64,000 bases of DNA from a bacterium (GTDB lineage Bacteria; Planctomycetota; JAFGQW01). The stretch is from positions 992,001 to 1,056,000 of the forward strand of contig JAUHXU010000002.1 of NCBI GenBank assembly GCA_030426805.1, in the 5' to 3' direction. Positions 1-7,312 of this stretch are shown one piece after another. The notes beneath the pieces are model-generated. The model was not told the origin of the DNA. It worked only from the letters and a program-made list of their open reading frames with translations, and did no database searches. Within the stretch, counting starts at the first letter, position 1; each line of letters begins with the position of its first letter. A program made the position numbers and the translations under genes.

Positions 1-1426
1 CACCGTCCAGGCCGTAGGGCGCACCCTGACGGCGTTCGGTGAGCAGGCCGATCGCGAGGCGCGCGCGGAGGCGGATTCGCCGCACGAGGCCGTCACCGCC
101 GCGCTGTCGCCCGCGGCCACCCGATCGCCGTCGGATCGCGGTCGACTCGACTTCGACGGGCAGTTCGTGCTCGAGGGCTTCGGCGGGGGTGTTGCGCGTG
201 TTGGTCATGTGCGTCTGGATCGCCGGCGTGCCATCGGCGTTCGGCGTCGCGCCGGCGCCGCCGGGGAGCGTCTCGTAGTAGGCGATCGGCCGGTCGTCGG
301 CCGGGTGGCGCCCACCGAGCGTGACGTTGTTCATCGTGCCCTGCGATGCGGCGGGGATCCGGTCGGGCGCCGCGCCCGCGAGGGCGCCGAGGACGACGTC
401 GACGATGCGTTGGGACGTCTCGACGTTGCCGCCGGCCACCGCCGCCGGTGGGCGTGCGTCGACGAGCGTACTCGGCTCGGTGACGATGTCGATCGGCGCG
501 AGGACGCCTTCGTTCGTCGGCGTGTCGTCGTCGAGCAGGCAGCGGAACGCGTAGAATACCGCGGCGGTCGTGATCGCGCGGTTCGCGTTGACGCTGCCCG
601 GCACTTGCGGGTGGGTGCCCGTGAAGTCGACCGTCGCGCGGCGCCCGCGGATCCGCAGGCGCACGCGGATCGGGTAGGGCCCGCCGCCGAACCCGTCGTC
701 GTCGAGCGCGTCTTCGAACGCGTAGGTGCCGTCGGGCAGGTCGGCGATCGCGTTGCCGACGGCGCGTGACGCGTGGTCGAGCAGCGCCGCAGCGACGCGG
801 TCGACCCGCGCGCGTCCGTAGCGCGCGAGCAATTCGTGCATGCGCGCGACGCCGCGTCGGTTCGCGGCGACCTGTGCATCGAGGTCCGCGCGGCGCTCGT
901 CGGGTGTGCGGACGTTGGCGAGCAGCACGTCGACGACGTCGGCATTGAATCGATCGTCGCGCATCAGGTAGACCGGCGGGAGGCGCAGACCCTCCTGGTA
1001 GATCTCCGGAACCGAGACCATCGACCCCGGTGCGGCCCCGCCGACGTCGGCGTGGTGGGCGCGCGTCGCGACGTAGTAGAGCGGCGCGAGTCGTTTCGCC
1101 GCGACAACCGGCGTGACGATCGTGATGTCGGGCAAGTGCGTGCCGCCCGCATAGGGATCGTTGACGACGACCGCGTCGCCCGCCCGCATCGGTCGCGCGG
1201 CGATCGCGGCGCGTACGCCGATCGCGGCGGAGCCGAGGTGCACCGGGATGTGTGCCGCCTGCGCGAGCAAGCGCCCGTCGCGGTCGAACACGGCTGCCGA
1301 GTAGTCGCGTCGCTCCTTGATGTTCGGGCTCGCCGCCGCGCGCTGCAAGACGACGCCGACCTCCTCCGCGATCGACGGCAGGAGCTGCGCGAAGACACCG
1401 AGTTCGATCGGGTCGACCGTGGCCAT
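1..1426 (-). CDS. hyuB: Hydantoinase B / oxoprolinase family protein (HyuB), 3' end cut by window edge
   Basis: The reading frame stays open to the left edge, so the C-terminus is missing. The protein begins MATVDPIELGVFAQLL and continues with SPNIKERRDYSAAVFDRDG, VNDPYAGGTHLPDI and an APYGLDG segment near the edge, all typical of the B subunit of ATP-dependent hydantoinase/5-oxoprolinase enzymes. With HyuA these open cyclic amide rings such as hydantoins, oxoproline or N-methylhydantoin; which substrate is used here cannot be told. The ATG overlaps the hyuA stop by one base (TGATG), so the two are translationally coupled. Family call is firm, substrate unknown. Confidence 0.9.
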   Translation of the reverse strand, partial: MATVDPIELGVFAQLLPSIAEEVGVVLQRAAASPNIKERRDYSAAVFDRDGRLLAQAAHIPVHLGSAAIGVRAAIAARPMRAGDAVVVNDPYAGGTHLPDITIVTPVVAAKRLAPLYYVATRAHHADVGGAAPGSMVSVPEIYQEGLRLPPVYLMRDDRFNADVVDVLLANVRTPDERRADLDAQVAANRRGVARMHELLARYGRARVDRVAAALLDHASRAVGNAIADLPDGTYAFEDALDDDGFGGGPYPIRVRLRIRGRRATVDFTGTHPQVPGSVNANRAITTAAVFYAFRCLLDDDTPTNEGVLAPIDIVTEPSTLVDARPPAAVAGGNVETSQRIVDVVLGALAGAAPDRIPAASQGTMNNVTLGGRHPADDRPIAYYETLPGGAGATPNADGTPAIQTHMTNTRNTPAEALEHELPVEVESTAIRRRSGGRGRQRGGDGLVRRIRLRARLAIGLLTERRQGAPYGLDG

Positions 1427-3336
1427 CAGCGCCTCCGCGTCCGCTCGAGCACGATGCCGCCGAACGCGTCGAACGTCCCGCGCCACCCATCCGGAATCCA
1501 CACCGCGCACGTCGGGAAGCGCACCGCGGCGGGGCCGCTGCGGCGTCGTCCCGGTCGTTCGTCGCGCGGGCGATCGTCGGTGGCGGTCGGCAGCGGCGGG
1601 CCGGACCACGCGCCGGTCGCGCGCGCGCGGACGTTGACGACTTCGAGCGGTCGATCGGGCGTCGCGAAACCGAAGGCGTGCTCGTGGGCCGCGTCGAACG
1701 CGCGGCGGAAGTCGCGTGCGTACGGGATGGTCAGCTCGAACGACTGCCCGACGTAGCGGCAATCGAGGAAGCGCGCCACCGCGATTCGGCCGCGCGGCCG
1801 GTCGGCCCGGACGGCTGCCGTCGCCTCGGCCGCGACCGAGCCGAGCGCGGCGGAGAATGACGGCCGCGCCCCCAGGGCCACGCGCTCGAGGACGGTCGTC
1901 GCGACCTCGTGCGACGGTGGCGCGGTCAGCAAGCCGTAGGCGCTGAGCGCGCCGGCGTGGGCCGGGACGGACACCCGCCTGATGCCGAGCAGGTCCGCGA
2001 GGTCGGCCGCGTGCAGCCCGGCTGCGCCGCCGAATGCGACGAGCGTGAACGCCCGCGGGTCGTGGCCGCGCGCGAGCGTGATCGCGCGCACGGCGCGGGC
2101 CATCCGGTTGTTGACGACGTCGACGACCCCGCGCGCCGCCCGCTGCGGCGTGACGCCCAGCGAGGCCGCGAGGTCGCGCATGCCGCGCGAGACGGCGGCC
2201 CGGTCGAGTGCGACGCCGCCGGCGAGGGGGGCCGCAACGTCGAGACGGCGCAGGTAGACGTTCGCGTCGGTCACGGTGACGTCCTCGCCGCCGCGGCCGT
2301 ACGCGATCGGCCCCGGCTGCGCGCCCGCCGACTCGGGCCCGACGCGGAGCGCACCGCCGCGATCGCGACGAGCGATGCTGCCGCCGCCGGCCCCGATCGT
2401 GTGCACGTCGATCATCGGGGTCTGCACCGGTACGCCGGCGATCTCGCCGCTTCGGGTGAACGTCGGCGTACCGCGGACGAGCGACACGTCGGTCGACGTG
2501 CCGCCCATGTCGAGCGTGATCAAGTCGCTCCGCTCCGCAGCGCGTTCGAGGGCGAGCGCGCCGAGCACGCCGCCGACCGGACCCGACAGGAGCGTGCGGA
2601 CCGGTGCCCGGGACACGGCCGCGACCGGGGCCGCGCCGCCACCCGATTGCATCACGCGCAGCGCGGTCGGTGCGAGCGCCCGTTCGAGGCGACCGAGGTA
2701 GGAGGCCATCTTCGGCTGCACGAATGCGTTGAGCACGGTCGTGCTCGTGCGCTCGTATTCGCGAAACTCGCCGACGAGTTCGTGGCTCACGCTGACCGGG
2801 ACGCCGATCGTGCGGAGCGCGCGCGCGAGGCGGCGCTCGTGTCGCGGGTCGGCGTAGGCGTGGAGCAGGCAGACGGCGATCGCGTCGGCCCGCGCCCGGC
2901 GAACCCGTTCGACGACGTCGTCGATCGCGGCCCGGTCGAGCGGCCGGTGAACGGCGATGCCGGAACGGTCGAGGCGGGGGAGCAGTCGTTCGTCGACCTC
3001 GAAGCGTCGGCTCGCGGGGACGAACGGTTCGGGGCGCGGTGCCGCGAGATCGTAGAGTGCCGCGCGGTCGCCGCGGCCGATCTCGAGCGTGTCACGAAAG
3101 CCCCGCGTCGTGACGAGCGCCGTCCGTGCGCCGGACCGCTCGAGCACCGCGTTCGTCGCGACGGTGGTGCCGTGCGTGATCGTGGTCGCGTCCACGGCGA
3201 GGTCGCCGAGTCCGTCGACCACCGCGCGTTCGGGTGCGGGGGGCGTCGAGGGTCGCTTCTCGACGCGCAGCGCATCGCCGTCGATCGCGACGAAGTCGGT
3301 GAACGTGCCCCCGGTGTCCACGCCGACGTGCGTCAT
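1426..3336 (-). CDS. hyuA: Hydantoinase A / oxoprolinase family protein (HyuA)
   Basis: 636 aa, close to the usual A-subunit size. The N-terminus has the ASKHA nucleotide-binding loop GVDTGGTFTDFV (residues 4-15) and a second phosphate loop MGGTSTDVSLVRG sits mid-protein, both diagnostic of the hydantoinase A/oxoprolinase fold. It should supply ATP-dependent activation for ring opening together with HyuB, to which it is fused at the level of overlapping codons. A GAGG ribosome site lies about 5 nt before the ATG. The gene lies 21 nt downstream of the HPF/sigma-like gene, so the three probably form one transcript. The true substrate (5-oxoproline, hydantoin, methylhydantoin or a ketone-carboxylase-like reaction) is not visible. 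Confidence 0.92.
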   Translation of the reverse strand: MTHVGVDTGGTFTDFVAIDGDALRVEKRPSTPPAPERAVVDGLGDLAVDATTITHGTTVATNAVLERSGARTALVTTRGFRDTLEIGRGDRAALYDLAAPRPEPFVPASRRFEVDERLLPRLDRSGIAVHRPLDRAAIDDVVERVRRARADAIAVCLLHAYADPRHERRLARALRTIGVPVSVSHELVGEFREYERTSTTVLNAFVQPKMASYLGRLERALAPTALRVMQSGGGAAPVAAVSRAPVRTLLSGPVGGVLGALALERAAERSDLITLDMGGTSTDVSLVRGTPTFTRSGEIAGVPVQTPMIDVHTIGAGGGSIARRDRGGALRVGPESAGAQPGPIAYGRGGEDVTVTDANVYLRRLDVAAPLAGGVALDRAAVSRGMRDLAASLGVTPQRAARGVVDVVNNRMARAVRAITLARGHDPRAFTLVAFGGAAGLHAADLADLLGIRRVSVPAHAGALSAYGLLTAPPSHEVATTVLERVALGARPSFSAALGSVAAEATAAVRADRPRGRIAVARFLDCRYVGQSFELTIPYARDFRRAFDAAHEHAFGFATPDRPLEVVNVRARATGAWSGPPLPTATDDRPRDERPGRRRSGPAAVRFPTCAVWIPDGWRGTFDAFGGIVLERTRRR

Positions 3337-3357
3337 CGCCCTCGTCGCCCCAAGTCG

Positions 3358-4161
3358 TCAGGTCCGCGGGTCGACGATGTCGTGTCCGGTGCGCTCCCGC
3401 GGCGCCGGGCGGATCCACTCGCGGACGAGGTCGTCCTCGTCGGTCAGGCCTTCGGGTCCTTCGGCGATCGCGACGACTTCGTCGAGGGATTCCGCCTGCG
3501 GCGCCTCGCGGGCGGCGCGCTCGCTATCGATCGCGTCGAGGACCTGCTCGTAGGCGAGCTTGATGAACCAGTGCTCCGGCGCGATGTCCGCCGGCCGCTT
3601 CGTGGCGTCCTGGAGCGCACGCATCGCGACGTCGTCGACGAGTTCGGTCGCCTCGATCGACCCGGCCGTGAGGTTGCCCGCCGTCTCGTGAAGCGCGATC
3701 TCGCTGCCGACGAAGTCGAGGAGCTTCGCGTAGTGCGTCTGCAGGTGCTGTTGCATCGTCGCTTCGGCGACGCGGTCGACCGTGTCGCGCCGGGCCTGGG
3801 CCGACTGGCGACGTGCGCGCACGCGGCTGCCGGCAAACCGCGCCTTGTGGCGCTCGATCCGCGCGACGAGCTCGTCGGCGACCGCGGTCCATGCGCTGAG
3901 CCGTGTGAAGCCGCGGCCGGTCGCGTGGAGCGAGCCGGTCGGAAGCGCGACACGGAGGCTCGCTTCGAATCCCCGTTCGCGGGGCAACGCCTCGATCGCT
4001 CCCCACACGTCGACGAGCTCCGGGTTGAAGTCGGTCAGGTGTCGGGCGAGTTTGGCGACCTCCCGCGAGAACGTGCTGTCTCGCGGGAGTGTGTTCGTTT
4101 CGTCTGTCGTTCGATGCGCGGCCTGTCGGTGCAGGTCGCGGAAGTTCACATGATACCGCAT
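3358..4161 (-). CDS. HPF/RaiA-like domain fused to a sigma-70-like helical domain
   Basis: 267 aa. Start chosen at the ATG at 4161 because GGAG lies 9 nt upstream; an upstream ATG in frame has no such site and runs into the divergent plsY promoter. Residues 1-110 follow the layout of ribosome hibernation factors: a first strand MRYHVNFRDL, a helix around REVAKLARHL, strands ending LPTGSLHATG, then a helix ending RIERHKARF. Residues 140-240 (MQQHLQTHYAKLLDFVGSEI, then ATELVDDVAMRAL and WFIKLAYEQVLDAI) resemble region 2 and the following helices of sigma-70 factors. A combined role in stalled-ribosome binding and transcription control is inference. It is the first gene of a probable operon with hyuA and hyuB. 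Confidence 0.6.
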   Translation of the reverse strand: MRYHVNFRDLHRQAAHRTTDETNTLPRDSTFSREVAKLARHLTDFNPELVDVWGAIEALPRERGFEASLRVALPTGSLHATGRGFTRLSAWTAVADELVARIERHKARFAGSRVRARRQSAQARRDTVDRVAEATMQQHLQTHYAKLLDFVGSEIALHETAGNLTAGSIEATELVDDVAMRALQDATKRPADIAPEHWFIKLAYEQVLDAIDSERAAREAPQAESLDEVVAIAEGPEGLTDEDDLVREWIRPAPRERTGHDIVDPRT

Positions 4162-4289
4162 GCGCAACTGCTCCGCGAAGGCACGGCGGCGTCGTGCGGA
4201 CGTCGCCTCGATTGACGGCGGGCACATCCTATGAAGTTCGTCCCCGTCGCGAAACAAAAAAAGCGGACCCGTGTGCACGTCCCGCACGC

Positions 4290-4295
4290 TATACC
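4290..4295 (+). promoter_or_regulatory. Candidate -10 box for leaderless plsY
   Basis: TATACC preceded by GC ends 7 bases before the A of the plsY ATG, and no Shine-Dalgarno sequence is present. The predicted transcript would begin at the start codon itself. The call rests on spacing and resemblance only. Confidence 0.45.
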
Positions 4296-4301
4296 GATGG
4301 C

Positions 4302-4925
4302 ATGGACATCGCGCTCGTCTTGCTCGCGTATTGCATCGGCTCGATCCCGTTCAGCATTCTCGTCGCGCGGTCGCGCGGCGTCGACCTTCGCACGGTCGGC
4401 TCCGGCAACCCGGGCGCGACGAACGTCGCGCGTGCGCTCGGCATGGGGTGGGGGATCGCGGTGCTCGCGCTCGATGCGGCGAAGGGGTTCGTGCCGACGT
4501 GGTGGTTTCCGGGCCTCGCGCCCGGCGGCGTGATCGGCTCGCCCGCGCTGATGACCGCGCTCGTCGCCGGTGCCACGATCGTCGGGCACGTGTTTCCGGT
4601 CACGCTCGGCTTTCGCGGTGGCAAGGGCGCGGCGACCGGACTCGGCGCCTGCCTCGCGATGGTCCCCGGACCGACCGGCGTCGCTGCGGCGGCATTCGCG
4701 CTCGTCTTGCTGCTGACGCGGTACGTCTCGCTCGGTTCGATCGTCGGTGCGGTCGCGCTCCCGGTCGCCTACGCGCTCTTCACGCCGGCTCACGCAACCG
4801 GCGAGGGGCTGCCGATCCTGGTCGCGCTCGTCGCGCTCGCCGCGCTGATCGTACTCCGGCACCGGGCCAACATCGCGCGCCTCGTCGCCGGCACGGAGTC
4901 CAAGCTCGGCCGCAAGTCCGGGTAG
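4302..4925 (+). CDS. plsY: Glycerol-3-phosphate acyltransferase PlsY (C-terminus altered by IS insertion)
   Basis: 207 aa integral membrane acyltransferase that transfers acyl groups from acyl-phosphate to glycerol-3-phosphate, the first step of phospholipid synthesis. The start MDIALVLLAYCIGSIPFS, the motif SGNPGATN (residues 34-41), GFRGGKGAATGLGA and the HRANIARL segment near the end are all PlsY hallmarks. The stop codon TAG (4923-4925) lies inside the left end of an insertion sequence. Removing the element and one target copy gives codons for Gly-Ser-Ala-stop, so the insertion shortened the protein by only two residues and should be harmless. The ATG has no ribosome site but a -10-like box just upstream. 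Confidence 0.95.
   Translation: MDIALVLLAYCIGSIPFSILVARSRGVDLRTVGSGNPGATNVARALGMGWGIAVLALDAAKGFVPTWWFPGLAPGGVIGSPALMTALVAGATIVGHVFPVTLGFRGGKGAATGLGACLAMVPGPTGVAAAAFALVLLLTRYVSLGSIVGAVALPVAYALFTPAHATGEGLPILVALVALAALIVLRHRANIARLVAGTESKLGRKSG
4913..4920. repeat. Left target-site duplication
   Basis: CAAGTCCG immediately before the left IS end, inside the last codons of plsY. An identical copy follows the right IS end. Confidence 0.92.
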
Positions 4926-4935
4926 TGTCCTAATT
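4921..4935 (+). repeat. Left terminal inverted repeat of the IS
   Basis: GGTAGTGTCCTAATT; exact reverse complement of the right end. It contains the TAG that now ends plsY. Confidence 0.93.
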
Positions 4936-5284
4936 TGACGGGTCCGCCGGTGGCCGAGACCCAGGAATTCGGATCTCCGCCGAATTCTTTTTTGGCGCCC
5001 GGCAACAGAGGGCGGAACACGTCGCGCGAGGTTGACATGGATGTCCATGGATATCCATCGACGACCCAAAGTGCTACCAATCAATGCTTTACGAGCGTTT
5101 TTGGCCGGACGCACACGGACATCCACTTCCGCCTCATCCCGCCCGGCGTTCCGTGTCCTTCCTCTGGTCGCCAACGATGAGCGACCGGAAAGTCCCCCGC
5201 GCTTGACGCACCGCTCCGACATGCCATGATTCGCCGTTGACACCACTCGAAGGGCCGATCATCAACAGAACGGAGTGACCGGCG
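4936..5284. other. Left non-coding arm of the IS with palindromic operator-like cluster
   Basis: No convincing gene in this 349-base stretch. It holds a TTGACA hexamer (5032-5037) running into two overlapping palindromes of the form ATGGATnTCCAT (5037-5058), a further GGACATCCA half-site near 5115, a second TTGACA at 5237-5242, and the GGAG ribosome site of the winged-helix gene. The layout suggests promoter and operator DNA for the passenger gene. Confidence 0.5.
5037..5058. promoter_or_regulatory. Tandem palindromes, candidate operator
   Basis: Two abutting copies of ATGGATnTCCAT that share central bases; the second, at 5047-5058, is a perfect 12-bp palindrome. They directly follow a TTGACA hexamer. 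The binding protein is unknown; one of the two passenger regulators is a reasonable guess. Confidence 0.45.
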
Positions 5285-5803
5285 ATGGCGAAGCGATCCT
5301 ACCAGGACGTGATCAACGACCTCGTCGCCGAGGTCGAGACGAAGGAACAGGACGTTGTGTCCCTCAAGCGGATCATCAACGACCTCCGCGTGCGCAGCGG
5401 TGACGCGCCGCTGTACGACGCGCAGGACCTCGACCGGGGTTCGGGGCCGAGCACCATCAAGGACGACCAGTTCTACGGCCGCAAGCTCGCGACGGTCGTG
5501 AAGGAGGTCCTGTCCCTCAAGGGAAGCGCGTGCAAGGTCACCGAGATCTACAACACGCTCGTTGAGGGCGGCTTCAAGTTCGACACGAAGAACGATGACA
5601 ACGCGAAGCGAAGCCTCCGCATCTCGCTGTCGAAGAACCCCGCGTTTCACCGGCTACCCAACGGCTCCTACGGGCTACTCGACTGGTACCCGGCTGTAAA
5701 GGCGAAGGGGGACGGCGCGAGTGACGCCAGCGACAAGGCGAGCCATGACGGTGGTGATGACGACGTGGACAGCGAGGAAAAACAAGGCCCGGACGACGAG
5801 TGA
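5285..5803 (+). CDS. IS passenger: HARE-HTH-like winged-helix protein
   Basis: 172 aa. Residues 8-35 are a predicted coiled coil (VINDLVAEVETKEQDVVSL). Residues 68-135 (KLATVVKEVLSLKG, then KVTEIYNTLVEGGFKF and LRISLSKNPAFHRLPNGSYGLLDW) match the pattern of the winged helix seen in HB1/ASXL/restriction-endonuclease HTH domains. The tail is rich in Asp, Glu and Lys and looks disordered. GGAG lies 9 nt before the ATG. A DNA-binding role in control or immunity of the element is inference. The stop codon lies inside the loop of a 10-bp hairpin. Confidence 0.65.
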   Translation: MAKRSYQDVINDLVAEVETKEQDVVSLKRIINDLRVRSGDAPLYDAQDLDRGSGPSTIKDDQFYGRKLATVVKEVLSLKGSACKVTEIYNTLVEGGFKFDTKNDDNAKRSLRISLSKNPAFHRLPNGSYGLLDWYPAVKAKGDGASDASDKASHDGGDDDVDSEEKQGPDDE

Positions 5804-5814
5804 TCGTCCGGGCC
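5786..5814 (+). terminator. Hairpin overlapping the end of the winged-helix gene
   Basis: GGCCCGGACG (5786-5795) and CGTCCGGGCC (5805-5814) form a perfect 10-bp stem with a 9-base loop that contains the TGA stop. There is no T-run, so termination or transcript-end protection is inferred. Confidence 0.5.
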
Positions 5815-6020
5815 AATCCGTAACCGTTCGACACCACTCGATCCGGCGACGGTTGTTCCTGTTTAGAGGGGAGGGTGACATGCCCCCGCCATGCCTTGGC
5901 CGGTGTTCGGCGGCCGCGAAAAACAAGATAGGTGCTGAGGCTCAACGTTAGCAGCGCAGACCTCAGCACCTACCGAGCGTGACCCGGTCTCGGCGCAAGC
6001 CGGGGCCGGACCCTACCGAT
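5815..6020. other. Non-coding IS segment with long hairpin
   Basis: No gene is apparent. The main feature is a perfect 12-bp inverted repeat, TAGGTGCTGAGG at 5929-5940 and its complement at 5961-5972, around a 20-base loop. A second GC-rich fold is possible at about 5986-6012. The tRNA-like pair follows directly. Confidence 0.5.
5929..5972. repeat. 12-bp perfect inverted repeat
   Basis: Arms 5929-5940 and 5961-5972 with a 20-base loop. It could form a stable RNA hairpin upstream of the tRNA-like sequences or serve as a protein-binding site. Confidence 0.6.
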
Positions 6021-6091
6021 GGGCGGAGCATAGTGCCGGGCGCGGATTTTGGACCCCTGCCCGACGGGTGCAAGTCCCGTTCCGTCCACCA
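6021..6091 (+). ncRNA. tRNA-like sequence 1, with encoded CCA
   Basis: GGGCGGA (6021-6027) pairs with TCCGTCC (6081-6087) as a 7-bp acceptor stem (one G-T pair), followed by A and an encoded CCA (6088-6091). A 5-bp T stem ACGGG/CCCGT encloses a 7-base loop TGCAAGT, which lacks the usual T at position 55. The middle, about 36 bases, does not fold into normal D and anticodon arms; a TTTTGGA stretch resembles a Gln-type anticodon loop. At 68 nt before CCA it is short. It may be a degenerate tRNA or a tRNA mimic; function unproven. Confidence 0.5.
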
Positions 6092-6099
6092 TTCCCACC

Positions 6100-6168
6100 G
6101 GGGGCAGCAGGTTCGCCGGGATGGGCCGTTACACTCCTCCCCGACGGGTTCGACTCCCGTTGCCTCCA
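6100..6168 (+). ncRNA. tRNA-like sequence 2, no encoded CCA
   Basis: GGGGGCA (6100-6106) pairs with TGCCTCC (6161-6167), one G-T pair, followed by discriminator A (6168). The T arm has the same 5-bp stem as copy 1 and a canonical loop TTCGACT. As in copy 1, D and anticodon arms are not recognisable and the length (69 nt) is below normal. The shared T stem and layout suggest duplication or a maintained fold. It is not a standard tRNA gene. Confidence 0.5.
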
Positions 6169-6224
6169 TCTATCGATTTCGGCACCAGGGGCGATCTACC
6201 CTCAGTGGACTGCCCAAGGATATC

Positions 6225-6401
6225 TTATTGGGCGTTACCATCAAGTAGTTTACGGCGACACCAGGACGAGAGCGACTCGTCATTCTGCTCGGCCTCGCGC
6301 GCGATGCGCCTCTTCTCGCTGCGCGTAACCCGAATTCGGATGGTGTCTTCCAGCGCCTCGCCGTCGGCGAGCGCGGGCCGCCCTGGTCTCTTCTTCGCCA
6401 T
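6225..6401 (-). CDS. IS passenger: small ribbon-helix-helix-like protein
   Basis: 58 aa starting MAKKRPGRPALADGEAL at the ATG at 6401; a TTG six codons upstream is possible. The central run DTIRIRVTRSEKRRIAREAEQ followed by ESLSSWCRRKLL has the strand-helix-helix pattern of Arc/CopG-type repressors and antitoxin DNA-binding domains. It is divergent from the transposase with only 77 bases between starts, and this gap contains near-palindromes, so autoregulation and control of the transposase are plausible. No toxin partner is apparent. No clear ribosome site was found. Confidence 0.6.
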   Translation of the reverse strand: MAKKRPGRPALADGEALEDTIRIRVTRSEKRRIAREAEQNDESLSSWCRRKLLDGNAQ

Positions 6402-6428
6402 GAAGAAATCGTAGCACAAAAACGATTC

Positions 6429-6470
6429 TGTGCCACAAAAACCTTGCCCCGCCTCAATTCCTGTGGCACA
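6429..6470. promoter_or_regulatory. Paired TGTGSCACA sites between divergent IS genes
   Basis: TGTGCCACA at 6429-6437 and its reverse complement TGTGGCACA at 6462-6470 lie in the gap between the ribbon-helix-helix gene and the transposase; a related AGCACAAA lies near 6414. Short symmetric sites like these fit a dimeric ribbon-helix-helix repressor. Confidence 0.45.
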
Positions 6471-6478
6471 ATAAACCC

Positions 6479-7312
6479 ATGAACAAGCTCAAGCGCGAGA
6501 AGCAGGCCGCCGCGATCACCGCCCTCCTCGAAGGTTGCTCGATCCGCTCGACCGAGCGCATGACCGGAGTCCACCGCGACACGATCACCCGCCTCATGCT
6601 CCGCGTCGCGACCGGCTGCAAGGCGATGATGGACGACACGCTCACCGGGCTGACGTGCGAGCGCGTGCAGATGGACGAGGTCTGAGCGTTCGTCGGGAAG
6701 AAGCAACGCCACGTCAAGGCGACCGACGACGTGAACGAGGTTGGCGATCAGTGGACCTACGTTGCGATCGACGCCGACTCGAAGCTCGTCCCGTCGTTCC
6801 TCGTTGGCAAGCGCACGGCCGAGAACACGAACCGCTTCGTCGTCGATCTCGCGTCGCGCATGGAGGGCCGCATCCAACTGTCGAGCGACCTCCTCGCGCA
6901 ATACGTGGACGCGGTCGAGCGCGGCTTCGGTGGCGACGTCGACTACGGCCGGATCGTAAAGCAGTATGAGGCCGAGCCGATCGGCCCTGGTAGGTATTCG
7001 CCCCCGAAGGTGACCGGCATCCGCCGCGACGTCATCGTCGGCACGCCGGACGAGTCGCACATCTCGACGAGCTACGTCGAGCGGTCGAACCTCTCGATGC
7101 GGATGAGCATCCGCCGCATGACGCGCTTGACGAACGGCTTCTCGAAGAAGCTCGACAACCTCAAGGCGGCCATCGCGCTATACTTCGCCTACTACAACTT
7201 CGTTCGCATTCACCGCAGCCTCCGCGTCACCCCGGCGATGGCGGCCGGTGCCTCTAAGACCCTGTGGAGCATCGAGGATCTCATTGACCTCCAAGCGCCC
7301 TACGGTTCCTGA
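6479..7312 (+). pseudogene. IS1-family-type transposase interrupted by in-frame TGA
   Basis: The 277-residue reading frame is intact except for TGA at 6683-6685. The N-terminal part has a helix-turn-helix (EGCSIRSTERMTGVHRDTI). The catalytic part carries a first Asp in QMDEV, a second in YVAIDADSKLVPS, and the Glu in STSYVERSNLSMRMS, followed by TNGFSKKLDN and the C-terminal RVTPAMAAG, typical of IS1-type DDE transposases. Relatives have DEIW at the stop position, so TGG has become TGA. Without readthrough only 68 residues are made from the ATG. A GTG at 6731 could start a protein containing the last two catalytic residues only. Probably inactive. Confidence 0.85.

Noticed and set aside
93..1490. 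Long arginine-rich minus-strand frame over hyuB
   Set aside because: The +1 or +2 shifted reading of hyuB; the HyuB frame itself shows continuous family motifs.
5032..5229. Possible small gene in the left arm of the IS
   Set aside because: Composition is low in hydrophobic core residues, there is no ribosome site and the start lies within the operator-like palindromes.
5941..5960. Integron attC-like core in the hairpin loop
   Set aside because: CTCAACGTTAGC resembles joined attC half-sites, but the GTTRRRY pattern fails at one position and there is no integrase or cassette.
6021..6168. The tRNA-like sequences as suppressor tRNAs for the transposase TGA
   Set aside because: No TCA anticodon can be placed in either; the region of the anticodon arm does not fold normally, and the closest loops resemble Gln or Val types.
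6683..6685. TGA read as Trp or selenocysteine throughout this genome
   Set aside because: Many well-defined genes here (for example hyuA, ptsI, glgC, miaE) end with TGA, and trpS and tRNA content show nothing unusual; no selenocysteine insertion hairpin was seen after the codon.
6478..6731. Ribbon-helix-helix gene as antitoxin of a toxin-antitoxin pair
   Set aside because: No toxin-sized gene lies next to it on the same strand; the neighbouring gene is the divergent transposase.
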